Shown piece after piece: positions 10,313-23,400 of a stretch of DNA of 64,000 nt. The stretch lies in the NCBI RefSeq assembly GCF_900496995.4, contig NC_044008.1, positions 1,712,453-1,776,452 of the forward strand. Reading direction: 5' to 3'. A program made the position numbers and the translations under genes. The number at the start of each line of letters is the position of its first letter. Position 1 is the stretch's first letter. Below the pieces are notes generated by a model, which saw only the letters and a list, made by a program, of their open reading frames with translations, ran no database searches and was not told where the DNA came from. Origin of the DNA: Aquila chrysaetos chrysaetos (lineage: Eukaryota > Chordata > Aves > Accipitriformes > Accipitridae).

Positions 10313-13300
10313 ATGAGGGCCCTCGTGCTGCTGGCTGCCCTGGTGGCAGCGGCCGCTGGCACCGAGACTTTTGTTGGGTAGGGGGTCCGGCTGGCGGTGG
10401 GGGGGGTCCTGGCTGGGATGGGGACGGTGGAACCCATCAGGGCAGAAGGAATTGATTCAGCCCCGAGGGGACACGGACACCCCCCGGGAAAAGACTCGGG
10501 GCAAATCCCCAAGGTGGGGGGATGGATGGGATGGGGGGTTAGGCTGGATCCATGGGGGCCAGAGCTTGGTCCCGTGCACCCCCCAGCACCCCCTGACCCC
10601 GCAGGCACCAGGTGCTGCGCATCGTCCCCGCCAGCGACGAGGAGCTGCAGAAGGTGCAGGAGCTGCAGGACCTCGAGGAGCTGCAGGTACCGGGTGCAAC
10701 GGCGGGGGTGGCTTTTGGGGAGACCCCCCCCCCCCTCAGCTGGTGTCCCTTGCTTCGCACCCCCCCAAATCACGCTGTAGAGTAGGGATGGGGCTGGGAG
10801 GGGGTGGCTGGATGTGGGATGATGGGGACCAGCTGGTGAAAAGCAAGACGGAGGATGGTGCAGGGCAGGGGGGGGGCAGCCTGAGGTGGGATCTGACCCC
10901 CCCATCTCACTTTCTCCTCCTCCAGCTGGATTTCTGGCTGGCACCCCGCGGCCCTGGGTACCCGGTCGATGTCCGCGTGCCCTTCCCCAGCCTGCAGCCC
11001 CTCAAAGCCCACCTGGAGGCCAACGGCGTCTCCTACTCCATCATGATCGAGGACGTGCAGGTCAGCGGTGGTAGGGGGGAGGCGGGTGAGACGCAGGGTC
11101 TCGGCCCGGCGGGGGACGAGGTCTCATCCTGCTCCCTGTCCCCCAGGCGCTGGTGGACGATGAGCGGACAGAGATGCTTCGTGGCCGCCGTCGGCTGCCG
11201 CTCTCCACCAACACCTTTGACTATGCCACCTACCATAACCTGGACGAGGTGAGAAAGCATGAGATTCGGGGCATTTTGGGGTGAAAAAAAATGCATCCTG
11301 GAATTGCTCTTGCAAAGCCCTTTGCTCCACGTGCAGCAAGGGCAGGGGGTGAGCTGGGAGTGACCCCCCCTCATCGCTCTCCCCCAGATCTACGCCTTCA
11401 TGGACCTGCTGGTGGCTGAAAACCCCAACCTGGTCAGCAAGCTTGAGATCGGCCGGTCGACGGAGAATCGCCCCATTTATGTGCTCAAGGTGAGGATTTG
11501 GGGTTTGTGGGGTGACCGGAGGGGGGAGCAGGGCCAGGGGCAAAGCCAACCCTCCCCTCTCTGCTTCTCCAGTTCAGCAAAGGGGGTCCGAACCGCCCGG
11601 CCGTCTGGATCGACACCGGCATCCACTCCCGCGAATGGGTGACGCAGGCCAGCGGTGTCTGGTTCGCCAAGAAGGTATGGGCACCTCCTGGACACGTCTT
11701 GTGTCCCCAAAGGGCCAAAAGGTCCTGCAGCCACCGCGGATGCCAGGTGGCCGACCCCACAGAGAGGACAGTGCCCCAGCAGCACCAGGGAGCCCCAAAT
11801 TGCTGTCTTCTCTAGATTGTCCTGGATCATGAGAATGACGAAGGTCTGGCCTCCATCCTGGACAAGATGGACATCTTCCTGGAGATCGTCACCAACCCGG
11901 ATGGCTTTGTCTTCACCCAAACCCAGGTACCGCCCCGGCTTTCCTCTCCCCAGCTCCTACAGCCATGCTGGATGGGGCTGAGGGACAGGATTGGGTTGCT
12001 GCATATCGAGGCCCCTGAAAGGTCAAAGCCTCCTTGTCCACGTTTCCACGGGATGGGAAGGGGACCACCATGACCCATTAGCCTCCTCAGATGTCAGACC
12101 CCTTGTCTGCTTGAGGCTGGTGGAGCATCGGCCCCGGACACCAGCTGAGATGGCTCTGCCCTTCCAGAATCGCATGTGGCGCAAGACCAGGTCCAGGCAC
12201 TCGGGCTCCAATTGCATCGGCGTGGACCCCAACCGCAACTGGGATGCAGGTTTTGGAGGTCAGAGCTCTCCCATTCACCCTGCTGGGGGTTTCTACCCTC
12301 CAGGTGGAGGCTCTGAGGTCATTTCTGGCTCAGAAAGATCCACTGATGTCCCCTGGGGAAGGGATGGGATTTGCTCTCTGCGGCAGAGACGTGGGTTTGG
12401 GCTCTACCAGGGCTTTGATGTCCCCTAGTGACCAGCATGGTGGGGACCACAAATGAAAGCCATCAAACAAATGTCTAGGAGGAGCCCCAAAAGTTCTTCG
12501 CTGGCCACCAAGCAGCTGAGGGGTGGGAAAAGCTCTTAGGCTTGGAAATGGAAAAGGCCCTTTGTCCTTGTGACTCTCTGAGCCACCCAACTGCCACCGA
12601 AGCCACCAAACACCCACATTGTGTTTTCACTGTCCTCCACAGGGCCCGGAGCCAGCAAAAATCCCTGCTCAGAGACGTACCACGGACCTTACGCCAACTC
12701 GGAGCCCGAGGTGAAGGCCATCGTGGACTTTGTGAAGAACCACGGGAACATCAAGGCTTTCGTCTCCATCCACAGCTACTCCCAGCTCCTGCTCTACCCC
12801 TACGGCTACACCAGCACCCCAGTGCCTGACCAGAAGGAACTGGTAGGGCTGACACGGAGGTTTGAAGGGGGCTGGGATGATGCGAGGCTGTTCTCCTCCT
12901 CCAAGGAGGGGCAACCTCCATCCTGCACTGCGAAGGGGCCATTGGCGAGCCGGGAAGAAGCCCTGGCTCCTCTGCCAGTCCCTGGGGACTCCCATTAAGC
13001 TTTGGCATCCCTTTTGCCTGTGGCATGAGCATAAAATCTCTCCTGCAGGCTGGATCCCGCAGGCTTTTCCCTTCTTCGGCTCATCTTTCTCCCTTCTGTG
13101 TATTCCCAGCACCAGGTTTCTCAGAAGGCGGTCGCAGCTCTGTCTTCTCTCTACGGCACTAAATACAAGTACGGCAGCATCATCACGACCATCTGTAAGT
13201 AACGGGGGGGGCAGCAGTGGTTCCCCCAAAATAAACCGAAATCATCACTTGCACCTTGGCTTAGACAAAAGGTCCCGTGAAATACCCGCACGACGCAGAG

Positions 13301-13529
13301 CGACTAACGTTTCGCATCCCTCCTGTTCTCTCCCCACTCAGATCAAGCGAGCGGAGGAACCATCGACTGGACGTACAATCAGGGCATTAAGTACTCCTTT
13401 ACCTTCGAGCTGCGGGACACGGGGCGCTACGGGTTCCTGCTCCCTGCCAAACAGATCGTCCCCACCGCCCAGGAGACATGGCTGGCGCTGAAAGTCATCA
13501 TGCTGCACACGCGGGACCACCTCTACTAA
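10313..13529 (+). CDS. CPA1: Carboxypeptidase A1 preproenzyme, complete
   Basis: Pancreatic secreted zinc exopeptidase releasing aromatic and aliphatic C-terminal residues, 420 aa (human 419). Exons: 10313-10377, 10605-10686, 10926-11060, 11147-11248, 11388-11489, 11573-11674, 11816-11926, 12168-12258, 12643-12842, 13110-13194, 13342-13529; all junctions are GT-AG and in phase. Signal peptide is [16 protein letters not shown]. The activation peptide runs to a basic trypsin site at GRRRLPLST. Zinc ligands are H180, E183 and H307. R238, N255-R256, Y359, I366 and catalytic E381 are present, and C249-C272 form the expected disulfide pair. T379 (mature T268) marks the A1 type. [15 protein letters not shown]-like and SGVWFAKK are close to human CPA1. 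It lies tail-to-tail with CEP41, as in mammals. Confidence 0.97.
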
Positions 13530-13589
13530 CTGGGATCGGGGGGGGCTGAGTGGAGGTTGGATTAGCTGTGGGAGGAAAAGAAAGCAAGA

Positions 13590-13595
13590 AATAAA
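13590..13595 (+). terminator. Poly(A) signal of CPA1
   Basis: AATAAA is 61 nt after the CPA1 stop codon, giving a short 3' UTR like that of its paralogues. Confidence 0.8.
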
Positions 13596-14171
13596 TGTAA
13601 AGAATGATGAGAAATGCCTTTTGTTGTTTTCCCTGTTTCAAAATCATGTTGAAAAGCTTTTTTGGAGACTGACTCGGCATTCCTGTGGGTGCACGTGGCG
13701 GCAGCCACCATAAACAGCATGCGCTGGCCCAGCGGCCCAAAAAGGGGATGAAAAGGGCATGAAAATAGTGGGACACAAAAGAAAGGAAGGTGCTTGTTTT
13801 CCCTCTGCTCTGGCAGAGGATGGAAGGGGAAGAGGTTCAGTTTGACATTTACTGGGCAAGCAGAGACCTCGGACACCGCAGCTGTGCGGGCAGGAGGGGT
13901 GCCCACCTTCCCCAGCCCTGCCAGGGGCCGGGGCAGCTCTGGGACGTGAGGCAATGGGGTTATTAGCTCAATTTATTCTGTGTATTTTTGGGGTTGAACA
14001 CCAACTTGCAGCACTGGTAGAAAGTTCCCTCCTCACCCGCTGCAATCCCATGGGCAGGGGGAGCCAAGCCCCTGCCCACTCCCAGCTTCTGCAGGCACCA
14101 CTCCACGCTCTCCGTTAGCTCTCAAAGCTCAAACTGAAAAGAAGGACTCAACCATATGGTATCATTTACTT

Positions 14172-17100
14172 TTTATTAAATTAAATAATTAAAACTCCCA
14201 GACTCTATAGAGTTTGACTCTATCTTCCAAACAATACCAAGTCAAGAGTCCAAAAACATATAAATCCATCAAGACGGGAAAGTACATTCAGTTCTTCCTT
14301 CGATGCCCTGGATTTAGAGGGCCTCAAACAGTTCGGACTAGTTTTGTCCATCTGCTTCAGAAGGATGTTTTCATGCAGCCCAGAGCAGAGCAGCCAGGGA
14401 TTTCAGATCTGTCTCCCACAGCTGGATAGCAAAATCAGGACATAAGCAGACACACATGATCCCTATTCTCATCTCCATTTTCAGACAAATGCATTTCATA
14501 CACTTCCAAGTGCTCACAGAGCTGAAATGCCTCCTACTCGCACACCGGTGCGACCCTGCGTGCTGTACTGGTCCCTGTCTTTCAAGCACATAATAAATGG
14601 CTCTTACCTCTCTTGTGCACATTCAGCTAAATCAATCAGGTAGTATCATTTTTCAGGCAACCGGCCTAGGCAAGCTACCAACTGAATTATGCAGGAGATA
14701 CTGCTTCATTCAATGTTTTTATTTCACGATGACATAAAAATAGAGGTGCTGTACAGGAAGGAGTAGCGGACTCAGGACATCAAGATCAGACTATGCAGCA
14801 GCGTGAGCCACGTTATACCCCAACATTCAAAGCTAAATGTGGTATTCCTGCAATGCTTCAATACCAAACTCCTTTGAAAGCTTTATTTAGCTTTTAGTTA
14901 TTTTATTAGGCCACCTAAAAGCATTGTCACTCAGTAACTAAAGCCCCAAGAGGTCAGCCAGCTTCCCAAGGCTGCGAGTGAAGAAGAGTGCAGACAAGAA
15001 CCAGGTCCCTGCAGCTCCTGCTTTGGGCTCAGAGCATTTAAGTAAACACTTTTCTCTCAAAAAGCAATGCTGCCGTTCCACGGAAAGCCAACCAGTCTGA
15101 CCTAGGAGGACAAGCTACTTTGTTCAAAATAAATATGCCTACAACTAAAACAAGAAGGTGGCTTCCAGAAGTGTGATCAAGTAGGAAGGTAAGAAAGTAG
15201 AGCAGTTAGTAAGATGGTGAGATGCATCCAGCTTCCTATGGATGGGCTGAAATAAGACACGACCAGACCCATTAGTATTTTTATCTTCATACCTGACCAG
15301 CCCCACTCTTACAGTACAGACTTACACACACACACACTCCCAATGGAAACCCAGGACATGTGTGATCCTTAGTGGATGGATTGGAAGGACAGTTAGTCCA
15401 AATTAGAGCTGGTTTGTACAACTGAAAGCATCCAAGGACTTCTTTGGGAAGCTGGCAGCTTTAAGTTACCTCCCTGCAATCAGATTTTGTTACATATAAA
15501 AATATAGATGCATATTTGAACATACAGGGACATTCAGCTCTTTGAAGTACTTTGTTCAGTACATTTTAAATGCTGGCTCTGCCCTATGACCCTCAATTTT
15601 TCCCCTTATTCTCCCTCTGGGGGATCCCAAAACAGCATCAGAGGTTTGTGCTGATCACCTCACTCTTCTCTGGAGAGGACTGAGGTTACGGCTCTCACCA
15701 GAATGAGACTGCCAGTTCCTGTATCAGCACTTCTCTGATTTAAGACTCATGGAGACACAATAAACATGATAAATGTGCTCAGGGATGTTGAGTCTTAAAC
15801 TGCCAAACTGGAAATTATGTGCAATTTCTCTAGCCTTGCCCTTTCACCAGAATTATCCCCTGATGATCTGCACCAGCAGTGAATTTTGGGGTCTGTTGAA
15901 GATTACTTGTCTACTTTAAAAAGGGGAAAAACCCCGCACTGAAACCCCAAAAGCCATGCACAAAACCCACAAGACCAGGAAGCCAAAGCTGGACCAAGCT
16001 GAGCAATCCTGTAGATAAAGGCTAGAGAGCAGGATCTCTCTGTAAACACCTAAAATGTCTCTAGTAGGCAACTCTGCTTTGTCACTGGGTAATTTCAGAT
16101 GATTTCCTGGTCACTCAACCAATACTGGTATGGTGGAAGCACTGATTTGATGAAAGCTGCGATACTCATTTTCTATGAAGTCTTCATGCCCTGTTCAGTT
16201 ACCAGATTCATCGTCCCTGCTAGGTTTTAGGGATCCTGGTGAGAGGGCAGAAGAAAATTTCCCTTCAGCCACCCTAACCTTAAAGAAGCTACTCCAAAAA
16301 CACTAGCAAGGGTGTAACTGGGGATAAATTTCCAGCCTCTAACAGGCACTGGAACTGCAGAGCTCTTTGCTGCTCCACTGAAGAATACAGTTTGCCTCCA
16401 AGTATCACAAAAAACATTTTACAAAGCAAAATGACATTCTGCCTCCTAACCTCGACCCACAGCTGCCTCTAAGAGGTTAGGAAAGTCAGCCTTGTCAGCA
16501 GAAGGGTGACTGGCTCCTCCACATACACCGTAGTTTTCTGCAGTTCCAGTGACCAGCAACCTGTTCTGGCAGGTCAGAAAAGGAGCAAGCTACCGGCGCA
16601 CAGTGGAACTAAGGAGACACTCTGCCTGCACACCAAAAGGAGGGGCACAGCAGATGATTTTGCCCTAAGACTTGTCAGCTAAAAACCAGCACATCTGGCA
16701 GCCTTACTCTCATTTAGAACCAAAACCACCACACAGTAGCTCTCTGTAACCACAGCAAGGAACAAAGCAGAAAAAGCAGTTAGAAGCTAAACATTCCAGA
16801 CAATAAGGGAGAAAAGAGGGAAAACAGTTATTTTCTCCTCCAGCTCACCTTTAAAAATACAGAACTGTTTCATGAACTGTCCATGAGTAAACACAACTGT
16901 CAGGTTACAGTTCCATGCTGGGCATTATTTAAAAAAACAACTTTATTACAAATACTTCTGATCATTAGCATAAATTTAAAAAAACCCAAACACTTACAGA
17001 ATCCTCTCTCCAATGTTTTGGCAAGTTGCTGAATGTCTGTATCTCTGCTACAAAACACCAAAGTTTTTGCTCACAGATGATTTCTGGCCTGTTTACCTTC

Positions 17101-17477
17101 ACATGTGTTCTCCTGTTCTCACAGGCACAGCACAGGAGGAGTATGTTACAGACACAAATTCATTCATCTGAACTACAAGCTTCGCAGAACCGTTTCTACT
17201 GGTCACAGGCTTTACTACCAGTTTCCTCCCTCCCCTACAAAATCAGTTATATCAATTCTGTCCTGATACTGCACCAAAAGGTCAGCCTTGCCAAAGTGAT
17301 ACTGTTCCTGCTTCTATGAAACATCAACCGTTCCACCTCCCCCAGCCTTACCCGAGCTGCCATTTATATACCACCGCTGCTTTTCTCTGCGGATTCCTAA
17401 AACGACAAACAGGCTGCACTGCTCAGGGTTCCCAGAACCTGGACATTCATTTATTCAGTGGAGGAAGACACTGCTGC
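14172..17477 (-). other. Candidate long 3' UTR of CEP41
   Basis: No coding exon or clear mobile element was seen in this 3.3-kb stretch. On the minus strand AATAAA signals occur at 17450-17455 (23 nt after the stop), 16942-16947 and 14172-14177. Use of the last would make a 3' UTR of about 3.3 kb and leave roughly 0.56 kb to the CPA1 end. Which site is used cannot be decided without transcript data. Confidence 0.4.
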
Positions 17478-20400
17478 TTATTTCCATGGCCTGTTCTGGA
17501 GGCTGCTCCTGCTGACTGAGCGGGCAGTGAGGGGTGCCATGTTGCCAGCGGTGCTGGGGAGACTGGGGCTGCTCCTCACGGTTGTCACCTTGGAATTGTG
17601 GCCTGAAGAACCATGGCTAAGCCGGCCTGTGGAAAAAAAACCCCAAAGGTCAGAAGCTGTGTGCATGATGGAGCACAAGGACACACAAATGATCTGTTGC
17701 CCATCACTAGCTATCCAGCTCTCCCTGTAAACATATAGGCCCATGAATAATTCAGTGCAGGGTTCTGGGAAGTCTCTATCTAGCTGTGCAGGCCTAAGAA
17801 TTTGAAGAACCTACTAATCACCAGTAAAACCTAAAGATATTTAAATATAGTGGGCAGAACGGTATATGCCCACCCTCAGCAAGCCCAGGATTTTGCCATT
17901 GTGTAGCTATGTAAGATTTAAGTTCTCTGGCATTGGCATAGCACAGGTTTTGGTGGATATTCTCAGTCAGTTTGGAAAAAAATTCTCCCTCTCCCAGCAA
18001 TCTCATGGAGAGAATACAGCAAAGCAGAGGACTGCTGCAGGGCAGGCTCAAGAGCTACAGAAAGCGGCTGCAGCATTTGTCCTGGACTCTTACTGGCAGT
18101 ATCTGAAGGAATGTGCTCCTCTTCTAGGTAGTACTTTATTTTTTTTAGATCATCTGCAGAAAATCTCCATTTGTTCTCAGCAAGTGCAGGTGGCATTTTG
18201 GGAGAGGTCTTTTTTCGGGCAGATCCAGTGGGAGCTGCCAGCTGGCAGGACATGGGGAGTGAGCCGGTGACCAGACCTTCTGGGATCTTCTGGGCAAGGA
18301 CCTTCAGGCCTGCAGACATAACAGATCACGTTATCAGTGACCACCAGCTAAGATGGGATCAGTGATTTTACTGGTCACAAATAAAGCACTCAGAGCTGAA
18401 TATCTAGCTCTTTTCAATTTCTAGCTCACGCAACCCTTGCTCTCTGCTCTCAATTTACCCACTCGAGATCTCAGGGAGTCCTGCCCATCCCCACTTACCT
18501 CCAGATAACATAAACAAGTTCTCAAAGCCCCTCTCACACATGGTTGTTGCAGCCTGGCTGGCTAACCTCTCATCATTGTCATATAAGATGATAATTTTTC
18601 CATGTGCATTTTTCTGATAGGTAAAAGAGCTAAGGATTAATTTCTAAGTTTAAGGTGATCGTTAATATCTTTTAGAAAGAAGGGGGACAAACAAATGGGA
18701 CTGGCAACTGTGACACTCCCTTCTTGATTTGTGAGTATCAGACAGGAATGCCTTCCCTTCACCAGTGCTTTAAAACTGATTTCTCAGTAGCTGGGGCTTG
18801 CCAGGTGCTGGAAAGACACAGCCTAATCCCCACTGGAGTACAGCCCCTGCAGCAAGCATCCACCACTGTTCTGAAGATTGGTTAGTAACAGGCAATAGCA
18901 AGAAGCACCTTAATTTATAGCCTCCCCTCTCCCCTGCAGCCCTCACAAGCTAACAACCCAGGAAATTATCAGCTTAATCCTAGCTAATAATCCTCTTTCT
19001 GTCCTCCAGAGAAAAGCCAATCCCCATCAAGGCGCTAAGAGGAAGCCAAAGGATTTGATCAATGCATCCCTCAAGAAGCCCAGCGCTCCAGCAACACCAG
19101 AGGACAGGTGCCCAAGTAGTACGGCTTTGCCTTCCAGCAGCCAAAATCCCAAGAAATGCCAAAGTCAGGCAGCTCGCTCCCATTGGAGTCAAGACATGTA
19201 ACAGCCTTGAGGAACTAGAGTCCAGCATCTGATGGTGGCAGCGGAGCCACACCAGGTAATCACAGACAGCGTAAAGGACTTGCCCTCCCACCCTCCTTGA
19301 AATCCCCAGATTTTGTTAGTTAAGCATTGTCCTGCTCACAGCAACTGCTATAGCTCCCATTGTCTTTGGATGCACCCACCAACATACCCTCAATTTCCGT
19401 TTTTTTTGGGTTTTTTTGTTTTTTTTTAATTCCAACACTTTATATGTAAAGGATACATATTCCAGAATACTATTTGTATATGGGTTCATGGTTCTAGACA
19501 GTGTTGCAATAGGATAAGAGTAAGCTGCAGAGGAGGCAAAAAGAAAAAGAAAAAAATTATACAGCAGCTGAACACCAACCATCACACAACCTGGAATACA
19601 ACTCACGCAGGCTTCTTAAAGTAAACAGACTTGAAAACCCACTGAATAAGGGATTCACATCAGCTTGGTCCCCTCATCCCTTTCCAGGGAAGATGGGTGT
19701 ACTGGATGAGTGCCGAGAGCATTCTACACCCAAGTGATATCTACCTTGGGGGAAAAAACGAAGCCAGCCAGAATATGACACAACGAGCGGAATATATGAT
19801 ACCAACTGACACTAGACTGCTGTGGGATTCTGGCCTCCTCACCTCCAACAATGTGACATTGGTCGTATGCATCTCGGTCTCGTACGTCCAAAAGCAGGAA
19901 GGGGCAGTCAGGATAAGGCAGGTCTTTAGCCTGAGCATCCACTTTCTTTGGAGTGTCCTTTTCTATATCCAGTTCACCAACACCACTTATCACACTACAA
20001 GAGGAAAGAGGAGGTTATGGTGCAAGCTCTCACTCTGAACACTTCCATACCTCTTCACCAGGTCAGAGTGCTTTTCCATCAACTGTTCCAACAGCCCATT
20101 TACATGCCAGTACAGCCAGACAGCACTTAAAAATGGAGAGATTCTATTTCAGGCTTTCCAGTACATCATAAGAGACTGATTTTATTTTTATCAGTATAAA
20201 AAAATAAACAAAGTACAGCCCTGCTATGTGAATATACCGTACTCTTCTGGATCAGTCAAGTCCAGGTGTTTTATGTTGTAAGTGACTTTGAGGTGAGGGA
20301 GAATAATTCTAAGAAGCTGCCAACACGAAGATCTCAGCAAGTCAGACACACTAAATAACTGTCAGTCATCTACTAGCAGTGCTATGCAGAGGTTTCCAAT

Positions 20401-23400
20401 TTCATCACTAGATTGGATACAGGACATGAACAGAAACCTCCAGATACTCTTAGTGGTCACTAAATTGATAGCTTTGATACACAACCACCAAGCCTGTCAG
20501 GCTAATGTCTCAACTCTTCTGTTAACATTTGCACAGGTAGAGCAAGGAAAGGGCTGAGACAAAGCTTCCTCTTACAGTGTCTTCCTGGGATCTCTGACCT
20601 TGACTAGTGATGTATTGGGTTTGGAAACTGGACTCTTATTCTCAATTACGGGACAATCTGTTAAGATCATCAGGAAGGCACATTACTGAGTTTACCAGAG
20701 CAGTTTATAACATGGATTCTCGAACCCAGGGACCTGGATAAAATCCCACAAACATATTTCCTTGTCAGCTGTTTAGACAATCATCAGGTGGCAACAGTGT
20801 TGGGTTACAGCCTCCAACCAAACTCATTCAGACAGGAAAACCTGCTAACCCTCTCTCCCGCTCATATCCCCGGACCTGCAAAATCAGGCTTTAATAAGAA
20901 ATACAACATAAAGCCACTTAGTAGCAATTTAAAATAACTGGCTGGATAAAAATAATTATCTGCTAAGACAGGAAGAAAATTGTGTATTATTATCAGGCAC
21001 CTCTGCAATGTGGACCGATAGGATTCCCCAGCTCCCGTGTTGTTTATGAACAGGACCGGACTAGGTGTCCCATCGGGGTTTCCTTTCCCATTTGTCCCTG
21101 CTGTGCCTTCAGCATCTGCATCTGGAGCAGCAGAATCACGATCTTGGGGAGAGAACAGGGTACAAAGAGTTAAAATGCTGCAGGAAATAAGCAGGTTTTA
21201 AGCACAGTTTCTATTCTTAGAAGAAAGTGTGTCTCTTAAAGACAGCCTTATCTTCATCCTCTTATAAGGATAACTTACTGAGAGCCTCATATTAAAAATA
21301 ATAAAAAGTGCCATATGATTTTTAAGGGCTCAAGTTCTCATTTTAAGAATTCAATAAAAATGTAATTCTTGATGCATGATATCTAATGAGTTACTACAAT
21401 AAACTTGGCAGAACAAGGCCTTTTTTATTTGAAAGCCTTTCTGTTTCAGGAGTGTTTCTGTTCCCAAAGTGGAATGGCTGCAGGCCACAGGTTAATTTTT
21501 TTTCCTCCTGACTTGCTGAATAGTCAGCTATGTCTGTCAGGACACAGTTCACCATATGACAGTGTTCTACAGCTCTCTCTCTTTGTGCTTACAATAAATA
21601 TTGTTACCTTCCAGCTTGTGGATCTCCTCATTTGTCACTTCTAAGGTTTCATCAGATAGAGAGGCAACCTGGATGACCTGCAGGAAACAAAAGCAAGCAA
21701 TGATATCTTGATACGCATGCAGCGGTATCAGTGAAAGACAGCAGGGATCACCTTAAGGAAAAACAATCCTCAAGCCAAAACACATTTAACTCAATGCAAC
21801 TTCTACTGCAAGTGTGTCCTTTTATTAAACAAAAGTTGTAGCAAAAAAAAAAAGAACACTCAACCTTAGAATAAAGAAAAGCCAGATATGTGGTGCTGGC
21901 AATATCAAATACCAGAATGTTTTCTGATATTTATGAAGTTCAGTCACTGGCTGCAACTGAAACATTTCAGAGCATACACTACACTGGCTAAAATCACACA
22001 TGGTTAATTGGTTTGTGAGAGCAGACCCGAGATATTCACATACTAAATCAGTTCATTGCACCAGTCAGAGTTACAGGATTGGTCTTAACCATCCAGGGGA
22101 ACTGAAGATATGAGTCTGCACAAACCCACTCCTTCCGTATCTGCAAGTTTAACCTTCCCTTTCCTTCTCTCCATTGAAGACAGCTTGTCTTTTTCTAGTT
22201 TTTACTAGTTTTCTTGAACTAACATGTAAGCAACACACAGCTCTCTATTTACTGGTCAAATTTTCCATTTGTTAATATTTTGATTCATTACTTTTAAGTA
22301 AAAAACTATGCAGAAAGCCTTGAAGTCACAACGTTCCCACCTTCTGCAATTAAACCTACTATTAAGGAGGGCTTCAGGCTGTGACTGCTTGACACAAAGC
22401 TCGATGAGATCAGATTTGAATGCTACTTTACATAGCCCTTTTCTTTTGTAAGAGGCTCGAAGATCCTCTTAAGTTAATGGACAAAAAATAGGGAACAAAT
22501 TTCAAAGACAGAGTCACTACAAACTTCAATTTGTACTGTACAAAATGCAGCTAAATGCATTTGAGTACTCTGAAAAAATTGGCCTGAATCGTTTGCTTTT
22601 ATTAAGGGAAATCTATGAGGGCAGGAAGAAGCCAATACAGGAGAATTACACACTAAGGCTACATAACTACGTAGGAAGCTTTAGACAAAGCAAAAATGCT
22701 GTTCATAAAAGATAACAACTTTCAGAGGCCAGAGAGGGAACTATACATACCAACTGGGCAAAAGTAGTCACTTTCAGCCTTTTAAACAGCTCATCCTTTT
22801 TATATCTGTAATCTTCAAAAACAAAACAGAAGAGGACAACGTAAATTTTCAGTTAATTCCCAGCTTTTGCAAATGCCAGGTAATGGGCTTAGTCCCAGCT
22901 ATTCTCACAGACTCTCTTCTCCAACAAGGCAGGATTTCTGGGCGCTAAGCTTGTGCTGAAGGATCAGAGCAGCGAGCCTGAAGACTTTGTGAAAAGTAAT
23001 ACCAGTTATAAAGAGAGATCTTGTCCAGATATGATTGAAGGGGAGAAAGCAGATTTAGTTGCTTTTAGACTCAAGTGTGTATTACTTTGTGTTTTCTGTT
23101 CTTGCTGGGGGAAAGAAGCTGTTTCATGAATTTATCACCTCGCCTGCTGTTCTTTTGAAGCCTGCTACGGTCGCAAAGCCTCTTAAACCAAAAGATTTAA
23201 TTTACCTGAATTTTTAATTTGTGAAAGTTACAGAAGAATCAGAGCATAGGGGCACTGTATCTCAGACTGTGTCTTTTCAAATACTAAGCTAAACATGTAT
23301 GTTTAATCGTACCGATTAAAATGCTCCAGGTTTTTTTTACTTTATCTGACAATTAAATTCCGATTCCTACAATTTGCTGATACAGATATCTAAAGGAATG

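Noticed and set aside
10371-11252. 293-codon open frame overlapping CPA1 exons 1-4
   Set aside because: It reads through introns and uses the wrong frame in parts. The spliced CPA1 model explains the region fully.
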